A DNA stretch of 64,000 nucleotides from Kingella potus (lineage in GTDB: Bacteria; Pseudomonadota; Gammaproteobacteria; Burkholderiales; Neisseriaceae). The notes beneath the pieces were generated by a model that ran no database searches, had not been told where the DNA came from, and was given only the letters and a program-made list of their open reading frames with translations. The stretch covers positions 682,001 through 746,000 of the forward strand of contig NZ_UGJJ01000001.1 in NCBI RefSeq assembly GCF_900451175.1. Direction: 5' to 3'. Both the position numbers and the translations under genes were made by a program. Below, piece after piece: positions 56,838 through 64,000 of this stretch. Numbering within the stretch: the stretch's first letter is position 1; every line of letters begins with the position of its first letter.

Positions 56838-57218
56838 TTATCTGCCGATCACTTCTTCCCATTCGGGCGGCAGGCGGCAGTTGTCGGGCGCGTCTTTAAA
56901 GAGCGGGGCAATGTCCGGCGCGTGGTATTCGCCCAGCGCGGTGCCGAGCGGGGTAACAAAAAAACGTTTGTCGAAATTGGCTTTGGCGAAATCGAGAAAC
57001 ATCTGCACATAGCCGGCGATGTCTTCGATCGGCAGCAGCTTGAGTGCCTCGTCTTTTACGGGAACGGCAAACGAATTGCCGGCAAAGCCGAAGCCCTGCC
57101 CCATTTCCGCGCCGTATTTCATCCTTGCCATCAGCGCGGTACCCAGCCCGTGTTTGCCCGCCCGGTTCGAGCCGAAGACAAAAATTTCGTTATCCCGTAT
57201 TTCGTGTTTGACGCTCAT
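56838..57218 (-). CDS. Macro-domain-like hypothetical protein
   Basis: The 126-residue soluble protein contains IFVFGSNRAGKHGLGTALMA, then GQGFGFAGNSFAVPVKDEALKLLPIEDIAGYVQMFLDFA and FFVTPLGTALGEYHAPDIAPLF. The FGSN...G...G and final Y-x-x-x-D-I-A-P spacing resemble a small macro-like family found on phages and scattered in bacteria, which may bind nucleotide or ADP-ribose. No catalytic evidence is visible. It lies alone, divergent from ppk1, between repeat tracts. Confidence 0.65.
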   Translation of the reverse strand: MSVKHEIRDNEIFVFGSNRAGKHGLGTALMARMKYGAEMGQGFGFAGNSFAVPVKDEALKLLPIEDIAGYVQMFLDFAKANFDKRFFVTPLGTALGEYHAPDIAPLFKDAPDNCRLPPEWEEVIGR

Positions 57219-57475
57219 GGCCTTCCTCGCAGTATTGTTTGGTGGGTGTTGCCGGATTTTCCGCCGCTTTTGCTGCGGCTGCTTTCATTATATTTTAAAT
57301 GGTGCGCTTAAAAGGAATGTTTGACCTGCATCAGGATTTGCGGTTTTACGCTGCGGCGGCCGCGCCTGCCCGGCGGTTGGCAAAAAGGCGCGGGCAGACT
57401 TATACTCGCTTTCAAATCTTCACAATTCAAAACCTTCGCAATCGCGATGCCCGCAAATAAAACAAGGAGAACCGT

Positions 57476-59533
57476 ATGCCCCAATCCAACCGCCTGCTGT
57501 GCCGCGAACTGAGCCTTTTGGCGTTTAACCGCCGCGTTTTGGCACAGGCGCAGGATGTGCGCGTGCCGCTGTTGGAGCGGCTGCGTTTTTTGTGCATTGT
57601 TTCGTCGAATATCGACGAATTTTTCGAAGTGCGCATGGCCTGGCTGCGGCGCGAACACAAGCGCAATCCCGCCCGCGCGCTCGACAGCGGCATGACCCCC
57701 GCCGAAACCTTCGCCGCCGCCTCGGCCGAAGCACACAGGCTGATACACGACCAATACGCGCTGTTTAACAACGAGCTGTTGCCCGCGCTGGGTCAGGCGG
57801 GCATCCGTTTCTACCGCCGCCACACTTGGAGCGACGCGCAGCGCGAGTGGATCAAGGGCTATTTCGACCGCGAACTGTGGCCCATCCTCACACCCGTCGG
57901 CCTCGATCCCGCCCATCCTTTCCCGCGCCCTTTGAACAAATCGCTCAACTTCGCCGTGGAGCTCGACGGCAAAGACGCATTCGGCCGCTCTTCGGGCATG
58001 GCCATCGTCCAAGCCCCGCGCATCCTGCCGCGCGTGGTCAAGCTGCCGCCGGAGCTTTGCGGCGGCGAAGACGGCTTCGTATTCCTGTCGTCCATCCTGC
58101 ACGAATACGTCCACCTGCTTTTCCCCGGCATGGATGTGAAAGGCTGCCACCAGTTCCGCCTCACCCGCGACAGCGACCTCACGGTGGGCGAAGAAGACCT
58201 GACCAATCTGCGCGCCGCCATCCAAAACGAGCTGCACGACCGCGAATACGGCGACGGCGTGCGTCTCGAAGTGGCCGACACCTGCCCGCCGCACATCTAC
58301 GGCTTCCTGCTCGGCCATTTCAAGCTGCGTCCCTCCGACCTTTACCAGGTAAAAGGCCCCGTCAATCTGGTGCGCCTGATGGCCGTACCCGATATGCTCG
58401 ACCGCCCCGACCTCAAATACGCCCCGCGCAGCGGCAGCCTGCCGCCGTTTTTGAAAAAAGACGAATCGGTGCTGGATGCGGCGGCGCGCCAAGACATCCT
58501 GCTGCACCATCCCTACCAGTCTTTCGAACCCGTTGTCCGCCTGATCCGCGAAGCCGCCGCCGATCCCGACGTGGTGGCCGTGAAAATGACCATCTACCGC
58601 ACCGGCACCGCCTCCGAGCTGGCCAACGCCCTGATGAACGCCGCCCTTGCCGGCAAACAGGTAACGGTGGTGGTGGAACTGATGGCGCGTTTTGACGAAG
58701 CCAACAACGTCAATTGGGCGCAGCGGCTCGAAGACGCGGGCGCACACGTCGTTTACGGCGTGTTCGGCTACAAAGTCCACGCCAAAATGGCACTCGTCAT
58801 CCGCCGCGAAGAAGGCCGTCTGAAACGCTACGCCCACTTGGGCACCGGCAACTACCACCAGGGCACATCGCGCATCTACACCGACTTCGGCCTCATCACC
58901 GCCGACGAGCAAATCACCGCCGACGTAAACACCATCTTCATGGAAATCACCGGCTTGGGCAAACCCGGCCGTCTGAACAAGCTCTACCAAAGCCCGTTTA
59001 CCCTGCACAAAATGCTGCTCGAAGGCATCCGCCGCGAAACCGAGCAGGCCAAGGCCGGCAAGCCCGCCAGAATCGCCGCCAAGCTCAATTCCCTTATCGA
59101 ACCGCACATTATCGAAGCCCTGTATGCCGCAAGCGGGGCGGGCGTACAGATTGATCTGATTGTGCGCGGCATGTGCGCCCTGCGCCCGCAGGTGAAAGGC
59201 CTGTCGGAAAACATCCGCGTGCGCTCCATTATCGGCCGCCAGCTCGAACACGCCCGCGTTTATTATTTCTACAACGGCGGCGCGGAAGACACCTACATAT
59301 CCAGTGCCGACTGGATGGGGCGCAACTTCTTCCGCCGCATCGAAACCTGCACTCCGGTGGAAGATCCCGTCCTCAAAGCCCGCGTTATCCGCGAAGGCCT
59401 CACCCTCGCCCTCGAAGACAACCGCCAGGCATGGCTGATGCAGCCCGACGGCAGCTACGTCCGTGCCGAAGCACACGGCGGCAAAAGCGGCAGCAGCCTG
59501 CAAGAAACCCTGTGGCAGGAATACGGCGCGTAA
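57476..59533 (+). CDS. ppk1: Polyphosphate kinase 1
   Basis: Ppk1 reversibly makes long-chain polyphosphate from ATP. The 685-residue protein begins NRLLCRELSLLAFNRRVLAQA, has the N-terminal dimer domain, and carries the two active-site histidines in YKVHAKMALV and HLGTGNYHQGT. The C-terminal segment includes SSADWMGRNFFRRIE and the ALEDNRQAWLMQPDG stretch. A DUS is read as GRLKR between the two histidine motifs, a loop position, and GRLNK follows later at a partial copy. ppx is not adjacent. Confidence 0.96.
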   Translation: MPQSNRLLCRELSLLAFNRRVLAQAQDVRVPLLERLRFLCIVSSNIDEFFEVRMAWLRREHKRNPARALDSGMTPAETFAAASAEAHRLIHDQYALFNNELLPALGQAGIRFYRRHTWSDAQREWIKGYFDRELWPILTPVGLDPAHPFPRPLNKSLNFAVELDGKDAFGRSSGMAIVQAPRILPRVVKLPPELCGGEDGFVFLSSILHEYVHLLFPGMDVKGCHQFRLTRDSDLTVGEEDLTNLRAAIQNELHDREYGDGVRLEVADTCPPHIYGFLLGHFKLRPSDLYQVKGPVNLVRLMAVPDMLDRPDLKYAPRSGSLPPFLKKDESVLDAAARQDILLHHPYQSFEPVVRLIREAAADPDVVAVKMTIYRTGTASELANALMNAALAGKQVTVVVELMARFDEANNVNWAQRLEDAGAHVVYGVFGYKVHAKMALVIRREEGRLKRYAHLGTGNYHQGTSRIYTDFGLITADEQITADVNTIFMEITGLGKPGRLNKLYQSPFTLHKMLLEGIRRETEQAKAGKPARIAAKLNSLIEPHIIEALYAASGAGVQIDLIVRGMCALRPQVKGLSENIRVRSIIGRQLEHARVYYFYNGGAEDTYISSADWMGRNFFRRIETCTPVEDPVLKARVIREGLTLALEDNRQAWLMQPDGSYVRAEAHGGKSGSSLQETLWQEYGA

Positions 59534-59573
59534 GGCCGTCTGAAAATGCAGGTTTCACTTTTTCAGACGGCCT
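59533..59573. terminator. Inverted DUS pair after ppk1
   Basis: Facing pair starting at the last base of the ppk1 stop codon. Confidence 0.7.
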
Positions 59574-59660
59574 CTGCCGTCAGGTAGGATGTGGCGCAGC
59601 CACGCACGCGGCTGCGGGTTTGCGCGGCGGTTTATATGGCGGTTTGAACAATGGAAAATG

Positions 59661-59722
59661 AGGCCGTCTGAAAATACGGGTTCGGAGCGTCCGAAATCCC
59701 GTTTACGCTTTTCAGACGGCCT
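59661..59722. repeat. C-family DUS-bounded stem-loop, copy C9
   Basis: Inner ATACGGGTTCGGAGCGTCCGAAATCCCGT between inverted DUS copies, with perfect outer symmetry. Confidence 0.72.
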
Positions 59723-59795
59723 TTGCATTGCGGCGGAACGCGTGCGCCGCTTGGGTGGTACACCCTACGTAAGATTCTGTATGGAAAAAACAGCC

Positions 59796-59834
59796 GGCCG
59801 TCTGAAAACGCAGATTCTGTTTTTCAGACGGCCT
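59796..59834. terminator. Inverted DUS pair after res
   Basis: Facing pair about 15 bases past the res stop. Confidence 0.7.
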
Positions 59835-59849
59835 TTCGCTTTGTCCGGC

Positions 59850-62480
59850 TTATTCTTCCAATTCCGCCAGAGCCGTTACATCCTGATAGCGCACTTCGGG
59901 AATCTGCTCGAAAAAGCGTTCGGCGCATTCGATTTTCAGGCGTTCGCTTTCGCGCAGCAGGCTTCTGTCCACGCCGCATTGCAGGCTTTTGCCGCGCGTG
60001 TTTTTCGTTTCGGCAACGAAATACGCTTTTTCGCCGTTTTGTTTCACCACCGCCCAGTCGGGGTTGTAACTGCCCAGCGGCGTAGGGATTTTGAACCAGC
60101 GCGGCAGCTTGAAATAGAGCAATACGTTTTCGTAGTTTTCGCAATTTTGCGCAAAGGTTTTTTCGGTTTCCGAATCCAGCGGAATGTAGTTTTCCGCGAT
60201 GGTTTTTTGCGCATTCTGCACGCGGAAGGTGGTTTTCTCGTCGAAATAAAACTCTTCGCCTTCGGCCTCCAGTTTTTGCAGATTGCGCATCAGCTCTTGG
60301 CGGTATTGTTCGTTGTCAGCCAACTCGTAAGCAATGCCCCCGCTCATCAGCGCGTGCAGGCAGCGGTTGATTTTTTCCGCCGCCAAATCGATAAAGCGTT
60401 GCGGATTGGCCGCCGCATCGTCTAACCGTTTGGAAGCCTTGAGAATGTCAAACACCGTGCGGCGTGTCAGCCCCGTTTTCTTTTGGATTTCGCCCAAAAT
60501 ATCGGGAATGGCAAACGCCATGGCGGTTTTCAGGCTGCCGCTGGCGGTTTCTACAGCTTCAATTCCGTAAGTCAGCGTTTGCTCGATTTTCGCCTTGCGC
60601 GTTTGGATTTTCGGCGCGTGGATTTCAGGCAGGCCGGAAACCGCCTCGGCGGCCTGCCGGACTAATTCCGCCGTGCCGTATTGCACGCGGTAGCGCGGTT
60701 TGCGATCCAGTTTCTGCCAAATCGCCTGAAATTCGGGGTCGAGCGGGAAGTTTTTGCGGAAAGTCTGCGTTTTACGGTCTGCGCCGTTTTTGATATTCGA
60801 CGCGGCAAATCTGATGCCGCATTCGTCTTCGTATTCCTGTTGCAGATTGGCGGCGAAGCTCTCGTAGCTTTCGTTGGGAACCACGGTCAGCACGTTCACA
60901 CCCTCATCGCGCACGCGTTCGCCGTGTTGGTTCACCGCCAAACGCAGCCCGCGCCCGATTTCCTGCCGTTTTTTCAGCGGCGAGCGGGTTTCGTTGAGCG
61001 TGCAGATTTGGAACACATTGGGATTGTCCCAGCCCTCTTTCAGCGCGGAATGGGAAAAGATAAAGCGCAATGGGCTGTCAAAGGAAAGCAGCGTTTCCTT
61101 ATCGCGCATAATCAAATGATAGGTGTCGTTGTCGGCTTGGGTATCGCCCTTGGTGTCTTTCAGACGGCCTTTGCCGTCTTGCGAAAAATAGCCGTTGTGT
61201 ACGCCGTCTGGATTTTCCTTCGCCAGCTCGCGGTAAATCTCGTCAAACCACAGCGCAAACTTGCCCGCGCCGCGTATTGCCGTACGGTAGTGTTCCACCT
61301 TGTCGATAAAAAACAGCGAAAGCACTTTAATGCCCTGCGGTTTGAGCTTTTTCTCGCGCTTCAAATGCTCTTCAATCGTGCAGCGGATTTGCGCTTTCAT
61401 CACCTCGTCTTGCAGCGCGTCCCGATTGTCGGCGCGGCTGATTTGCAGGCCGTTGGAAAATTCTACAAGCCCGTCTTCCGCGTCCAAGCCGTTCACGATA
61501 TAGCCGTGGCGGTAGGCCTCAACGCCGCCCGATTTGTCAAACAAATCATCGCCCGATTGCACCGTAACCGTTTTTTTCCCGGTTTCCTTTTGAGTGCGGA
61601 AATGAATGTTTAACCTGGCTTTCAGGCTGCCTTTGCCCGCCTGCATTTGAACCAGCTCCACAAACGCGCCGTTGCCGTCTTTTTCCGCCAATACCGATTG
61701 CACCACAATCTGTTTTACCAGCCTTTGATTGTAGGCTTCAACGGGATTGAGGCTGTAAACCTTGTGGCGGCTGTTTTTATGGGTTGCCGAATAGCGCAAT
61801 ACAAACAAAGGATTAAGGGAGTCCAGCGCGGCAAGGCGGCCTTCGGTTTCCATATTCTGCGGCTCGTCCGCAATCACAATCGGGCGGGTTTGGCGGATGA
61901 ACTCAATCGGCGCGTCGCCGCTTTCGTTGGTTTGGTTGATGACATTGCCGTCTTTTTCAAACGACTGGATATTGATCACCATAATCTCAATCCCGTCATT
62001 CGCCGCAAAATTACGCAGCCCGCCCAAGCGTTTGCTGTCGTATTCGCTGAAATGCATCACGGGCTTGCCGAACATTTCGGCAAAATGCGTTTTTGTGGCG
62101 CGGATGGTTTGCATCACGCCCTCGCGGATTGCCACGCCCGGCACGACAATCACAAACTTCTTCCAGCCGTATTGCCTGTTCAATTCAAAAACCGTACGCA
62201 GATAGACATAGGTTTTGCCCGTGCCCGTTTCCATTTCCACCGAAAAATTCAGGCCGTGCGTGCCGATGTCGGTTTCAGGCTGCCCGAAAGTTTTTTGCAC
62301 ATTGTTCAGATTTTCGCCGATTTGCTCATCAGACAAATCCAGCGTGTTGCCGACAAAACGCTCCGCCCCCGCACTTTCCAGGCCGAACGGCTCGCGGCGG
62401 TCGGCTTGCCCTTCAAACAGGCGCAGCACGGCATTGACCGCATCGGTTTGGTAATCCAGTTGTTCGAATTTCAGTTGCAT
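59850..62480 (-). CDS. res: Type III restriction enzyme, Res subunit
   Basis: The 876-residue protein has the superfamily 2 helicase core: Walker A METGTGKTYVYLR (about residue 70), the DEAD-box equivalent IVIADEPQNME (about 170), and SHSALKEGWDNPNVF and IGRGLRLAV (motifs V and VI). It ends with a PD-(D/E)xK nuclease signature (SYNPDWAVV then AYFVAETKNTRG). It cleaves DNA together with Mod after ATP-driven movement. The start at 62480 (MQLKFEQLDYQTDAV) is the family N-terminus; AAAGGAAAAGCC precedes it. mod lies upstream on the same strand, separated by a repeat-filled gap. Confidence 0.95.
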   Translation of the reverse strand: MQLKFEQLDYQTDAVNAVLRLFEGQADRREPFGLESAGAERFVGNTLDLSDEQIGENLNNVQKTFGQPETDIGTHGLNFSVEMETGTGKTYVYLRTVFELNRQYGWKKFVIVVPGVAIREGVMQTIRATKTHFAEMFGKPVMHFSEYDSKRLGGLRNFAANDGIEIMVINIQSFEKDGNVINQTNESGDAPIEFIRQTRPIVIADEPQNMETEGRLAALDSLNPLFVLRYSATHKNSRHKVYSLNPVEAYNQRLVKQIVVQSVLAEKDGNGAFVELVQMQAGKGSLKARLNIHFRTQKETGKKTVTVQSGDDLFDKSGGVEAYRHGYIVNGLDAEDGLVEFSNGLQISRADNRDALQDEVMKAQIRCTIEEHLKREKKLKPQGIKVLSLFFIDKVEHYRTAIRGAGKFALWFDEIYRELAKENPDGVHNGYFSQDGKGRLKDTKGDTQADNDTYHLIMRDKETLLSFDSPLRFIFSHSALKEGWDNPNVFQICTLNETRSPLKKRQEIGRGLRLAVNQHGERVRDEGVNVLTVVPNESYESFAANLQQEYEDECGIRFAASNIKNGADRKTQTFRKNFPLDPEFQAIWQKLDRKPRYRVQYGTAELVRQAAEAVSGLPEIHAPKIQTRKAKIEQTLTYGIEAVETASGSLKTAMAFAIPDILGEIQKKTGLTRRTVFDILKASKRLDDAAANPQRFIDLAAEKINRCLHALMSGGIAYELADNEQYRQELMRNLQKLEAEGEEFYFDEKTTFRVQNAQKTIAENYIPLDSETEKTFAQNCENYENVLLYFKLPRWFKIPTPLGSYNPDWAVVKQNGEKAYFVAETKNTRGKSLQCGVDRSLLRESERLKIECAERFFEQIPEVRYQDVTALAELEE

Positions 62481-62565
62481 GGCTTTTCCTTTTTCGGAAA
62501 TGTTATCCCGCAAAGGCGGGGACAGTTTTTCAGATTTTCAGACGGCCTTTCGGCTGCTTCCCGTC

Positions 62566-62585
62566 ATTCCCGCGCAGGCGGGAAT
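62566..62585. repeat. dRS3 repeat, copy 1
   Basis: ATTCCC-GCGCAGGC-GGGAAT, an exact fit to the 20-bp neisserial dRS3 pattern. Confidence 0.9.
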
Positions 62586-62652
62586 GACGGCAGGTGTGGC
62601 GGTTTTCAGACGGCCTTTCTGTTTGCAAGGCTTTAAGCAACCCGCTGCCATT

Positions 62653-62771
62653 TACTCCCTCCCCTGCGTCCGCGCGGGGGAGGGTTGGGGAGGGGGTGGC
62701 GTTGCGCGGCAACGCTTGCACGGCGGCCACTGCCCCCACCCTAGCCCTCCCCCGCAAGCGGGGGAGGGGAT
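62653..62771. repeat. B-family inverted repeat, shorter copy B5
   Basis: CTCCCTCCCCTGCGTCCGCGCGGGGGAGGG at the left and CCCTCCCCCGCAAGCGGGGGAGGGG at the right, with a new centre (GCGTTGCGCGGCAACGC palindrome). Confidence 0.68.
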
Positions 62772-62940
62772 ACGGCGCAAGAAAAAGCCGCCCTGCCGGA
62801 ATTCTCCTAGCTCTCCTCCGCTAGCGGGGGAGAGGATACGGGGTTGGTCAAACCTGTTTGGCCTTATGTCCCAAGACGGAAAGCGGGTCGCCGGTTCAAA
62901 TATTTTCAGACTGTCGGACAGCCGCTGCAACCCGGCCAAG

Positions 62941-62960
62941 ATTCCCGCCTGCGCGGGAAT
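62941..62960. repeat. dRS3 repeat, copy 2
   Basis: ATTCCC-GCCTGCGC-GGGAAT; its centre is nearly the inverse of copy 1. Confidence 0.9.
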
Positions 62961-62991
62961 GACGGCGGATGTGGCGGTTTTTCAGACGGCC

Positions 62992-64000
62992 TCACACGCA
63001 CAAAAAGGTAATGCCCGCGTCGCGCATTTGCAGCACGGTGTTGGTTTTCAGCGCATCGTTGCCGTCAAACAGGCGGTCGAGTACCGCCACTTTGGCGGGG
63101 TTGCGCCCGATGACTTGGTCGATTAGGGCTTCGTCCAGCCGCGTACCGTCGGCCAAGCCCGTCAGCAGCGCGGTTGCGCGGCCTGTGTCTTCGTCTTGCA
63201 CCCAAAATACGCCGTTTTCCCGACGCACGGGGCAGGACAGCTTCAAGCCCAGCCGCAGCATCAGCTCATAAGCCATATCCTCCGGCCGCGCGTCGGGCTG
63301 CACGGGGTCGATATACATTTCCAGCTGTTCCATCAGGCCGTCCGCACCGCCGGCAGGCTGCCGCCACGGCTTGAAACTGCTTTGCGCCAGCTTGAACACT
63401 TTAAAGCCCGTGTCCACGCTCTGCCCGCTTTTGAGGCTACCTGAAATCTGCCCGCCCGCGCGGCGGATGCGCTCTTTGGCGATTTCGGCGATGGTGTCGA
63501 AACCTGCCTTGCGCGCTTCGGATTTTTCGTCGGTTTCTTCGGGAAGCTGGATGCAGATATAGCGGCGGTTGCCGCCGTCTTCGGCATTGAGCTGCATCAC
63601 GGCGTGGGCGGTTGTGCCGGATCCGGAGAAGAAGTCGAGGATTAAATCGTCTGAATTGCCACCGATGCTGAATAGTTTGCTTAACAATCGGATTGGTTTA
63701 GGCGTGCTGAATATCTTTTTGCCAATTAATCTGCCTGTTTCTTTTTGGGCTTCGTCATTATGGCCTGTTTCTTCAAACGACCACCAAGTTGAGGGAACGA
63801 TACCATCTTGAATTTCTGATAAAAATCTCTTTAATCTAGGTTTGTTGTAACTAAAATTTTCTCCCCAGTACAGACGGTTTTCTTTTTCTATCTGCAAATG
63901 TTTGTCGTAAGAATATCGCCAAACGGCATCTTCAGACGGCCAAACCTCTTCTCCTGTTTTAGGGTGAATAATTGGATACCACAAAGTTGGGCGTTCACTT
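62992..64000 (-). CDS. mod: Type III DNA methyltransferase Mod (partial, runs off window)
   Basis: Only the last 336 residues are visible; the frame continues through the right edge. The C-terminal part of a beta-group methyltransferase is present: RPTLWYPI, then motif I DLILDFFSGSGTTAHAVMQLN (SAM binding). A basic C-terminal region follows, ending in the MRDAGITFLCV segment. The catalytic DPPY motif should lie upstream outside the window. Together with Res it forms a type III system; Mod sets the recognition sequence. Confidence 0.92.
   Translation of the reverse strand, partial: SERPTLWYPIIHPKTGEEVWPSEDAVWRYSYDKHLQIEKENRLYWGENFSYNKPRLKRFLSEIQDGIVPSTWWSFEETGHNDEAQKETGRLIGKKIFSTPKPIRLLSKLFSIGGNSDDLILDFFSGSGTTAHAVMQLNAEDGGNRRYICIQLPEETDEKSEARKAGFDTIAEIAKERIRRAGGQISGSLKSGQSVDTGFKVFKLAQSSFKPWRQPAGGADGLMEQLEMYIDPVQPDARPEDMAYELMLRLGLKLSCPVRRENGVFWVQDEDTGRATALLTGLADGTRLDEALIDQVIGRNPAKVAVLDRLFDGNDALKTNTVLQMRDAGITFLCV

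Larger units (their letters stand above)
59534..59849. repeat. Repeat tract between ppk1 and res
   Basis: No gene. DUS pair, A hairpin 59584-59610, element C9 (59661-59722), inverted A hairpin 59739-59769, and the DUS pair that ends res (59796-59834). Confidence 0.72.
62481..62991. repeat. Repeat-filled gap between mod and res
   Basis: No gene. It has DUS copies near 62537, 62604 and 62979, two dRS3 repeats, element B5, and a second short GC-rich inverted repeat (about 62811-62838). The segments 62566-62615 and 62941-62990 are direct repeats of about 50 bases. Confidence 0.75.

Noticed and set aside
57308..59503. 731-residue open frame antisense to ppk1
   Set aside because: Shadow of ppk1; no family features, and the sense frame is unmistakable.

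Overview
The window is chromosomal DNA of a Neisseria species. Four things point there: roughly 120 copies of the neisserial DNA uptake sequence core GCCGTCTGAA, mostly in the AGGCCGTCTGAAA (AG-DUS) form; a comE-type competence gene directly behind the 5S gene of an rRNA operon; two dRS3 repeats of the form ATTCCC-N8-GGGAAT; and housekeeping genes closely resembling neisserial proteins. The AG-DUS dialect and the fairly high GC argue for a commensal lineage (N. elongata-like or a relative) rather than the meningococcus/gonococcus group, which uses ATGCCGTCTGAAA. Only one exact AT-form copy was noticed (about 11920). I recognised no Correia elements, prophage, insertion sequence or CRISPR array.

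Layout. 0-9 kb: pbpG and clpX (divergent), then comE and a complete rrn operon on the minus strand (16S, tRNA-Ile, tRNA-Ala, 23S, 5S) with a textbook promoter, boxA sites and processing stems. 9-15 kb: mutS, mltA, trpC and a DUF3079 gene. 15-24.5 kb, mostly minus strand: an EEP-family protein, gltX, yigZ-ogt, waaC-etfB-etfA, a nicotinamidase, trmO (plus strand) and ubiG. Two parS centromere sites lie here, and four DnaA boxes lie between 22.7 and 26.0 kb, suggesting a replication-origin-proximal position. 25-31 kb, plus strand: lpxC, gnd, grpE, dnaK and an initiator tRNA. 31-35 kb, minus strand: a DUF2185 protein, a GNAT acetyltransferase, an isochorismatase-like hydrolase, argJ and gluQ. 35-40 kb: a TonB-dependent siderophore receptor followed by a YddA/SbmA-like ABC transporter. 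40-47.8 kb: tsaC, sppA-HAD-LOG, yjcH-actP and a divergent LysR regulator. 48-56 kb: metE with a possible small RNA upstream, fhs, a degenerate TonB-like ORF, lysA-lptM, cyaY, a small membrane protein and yggX. 56.8-64 kb: a macro-like protein, ppk1 and a type III restriction-modification locus (res complete, mod running off the right edge).

The genes are mainly core metabolism, cell wall, LPS and translation. The most unusual content is between genes. Three repeat families (called A, B and C here) recur with DUS at their borders: A, a hairpin of about 30 bp (about 25 copies); B, a GC-rich, REP-like inverted repeat of about 130-190 bp (5 copies); and C, a stem-loop of about 60-85 bp with a DUS at each end in inverted orientation (9 copies). 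DUS copies also sit inside proteins, supply C-terminal residues plus stop codon for six genes, or touch start codons. These repeat families, the parS pair and the predicted RNA upstream of metE are the best leads for something undescribed.
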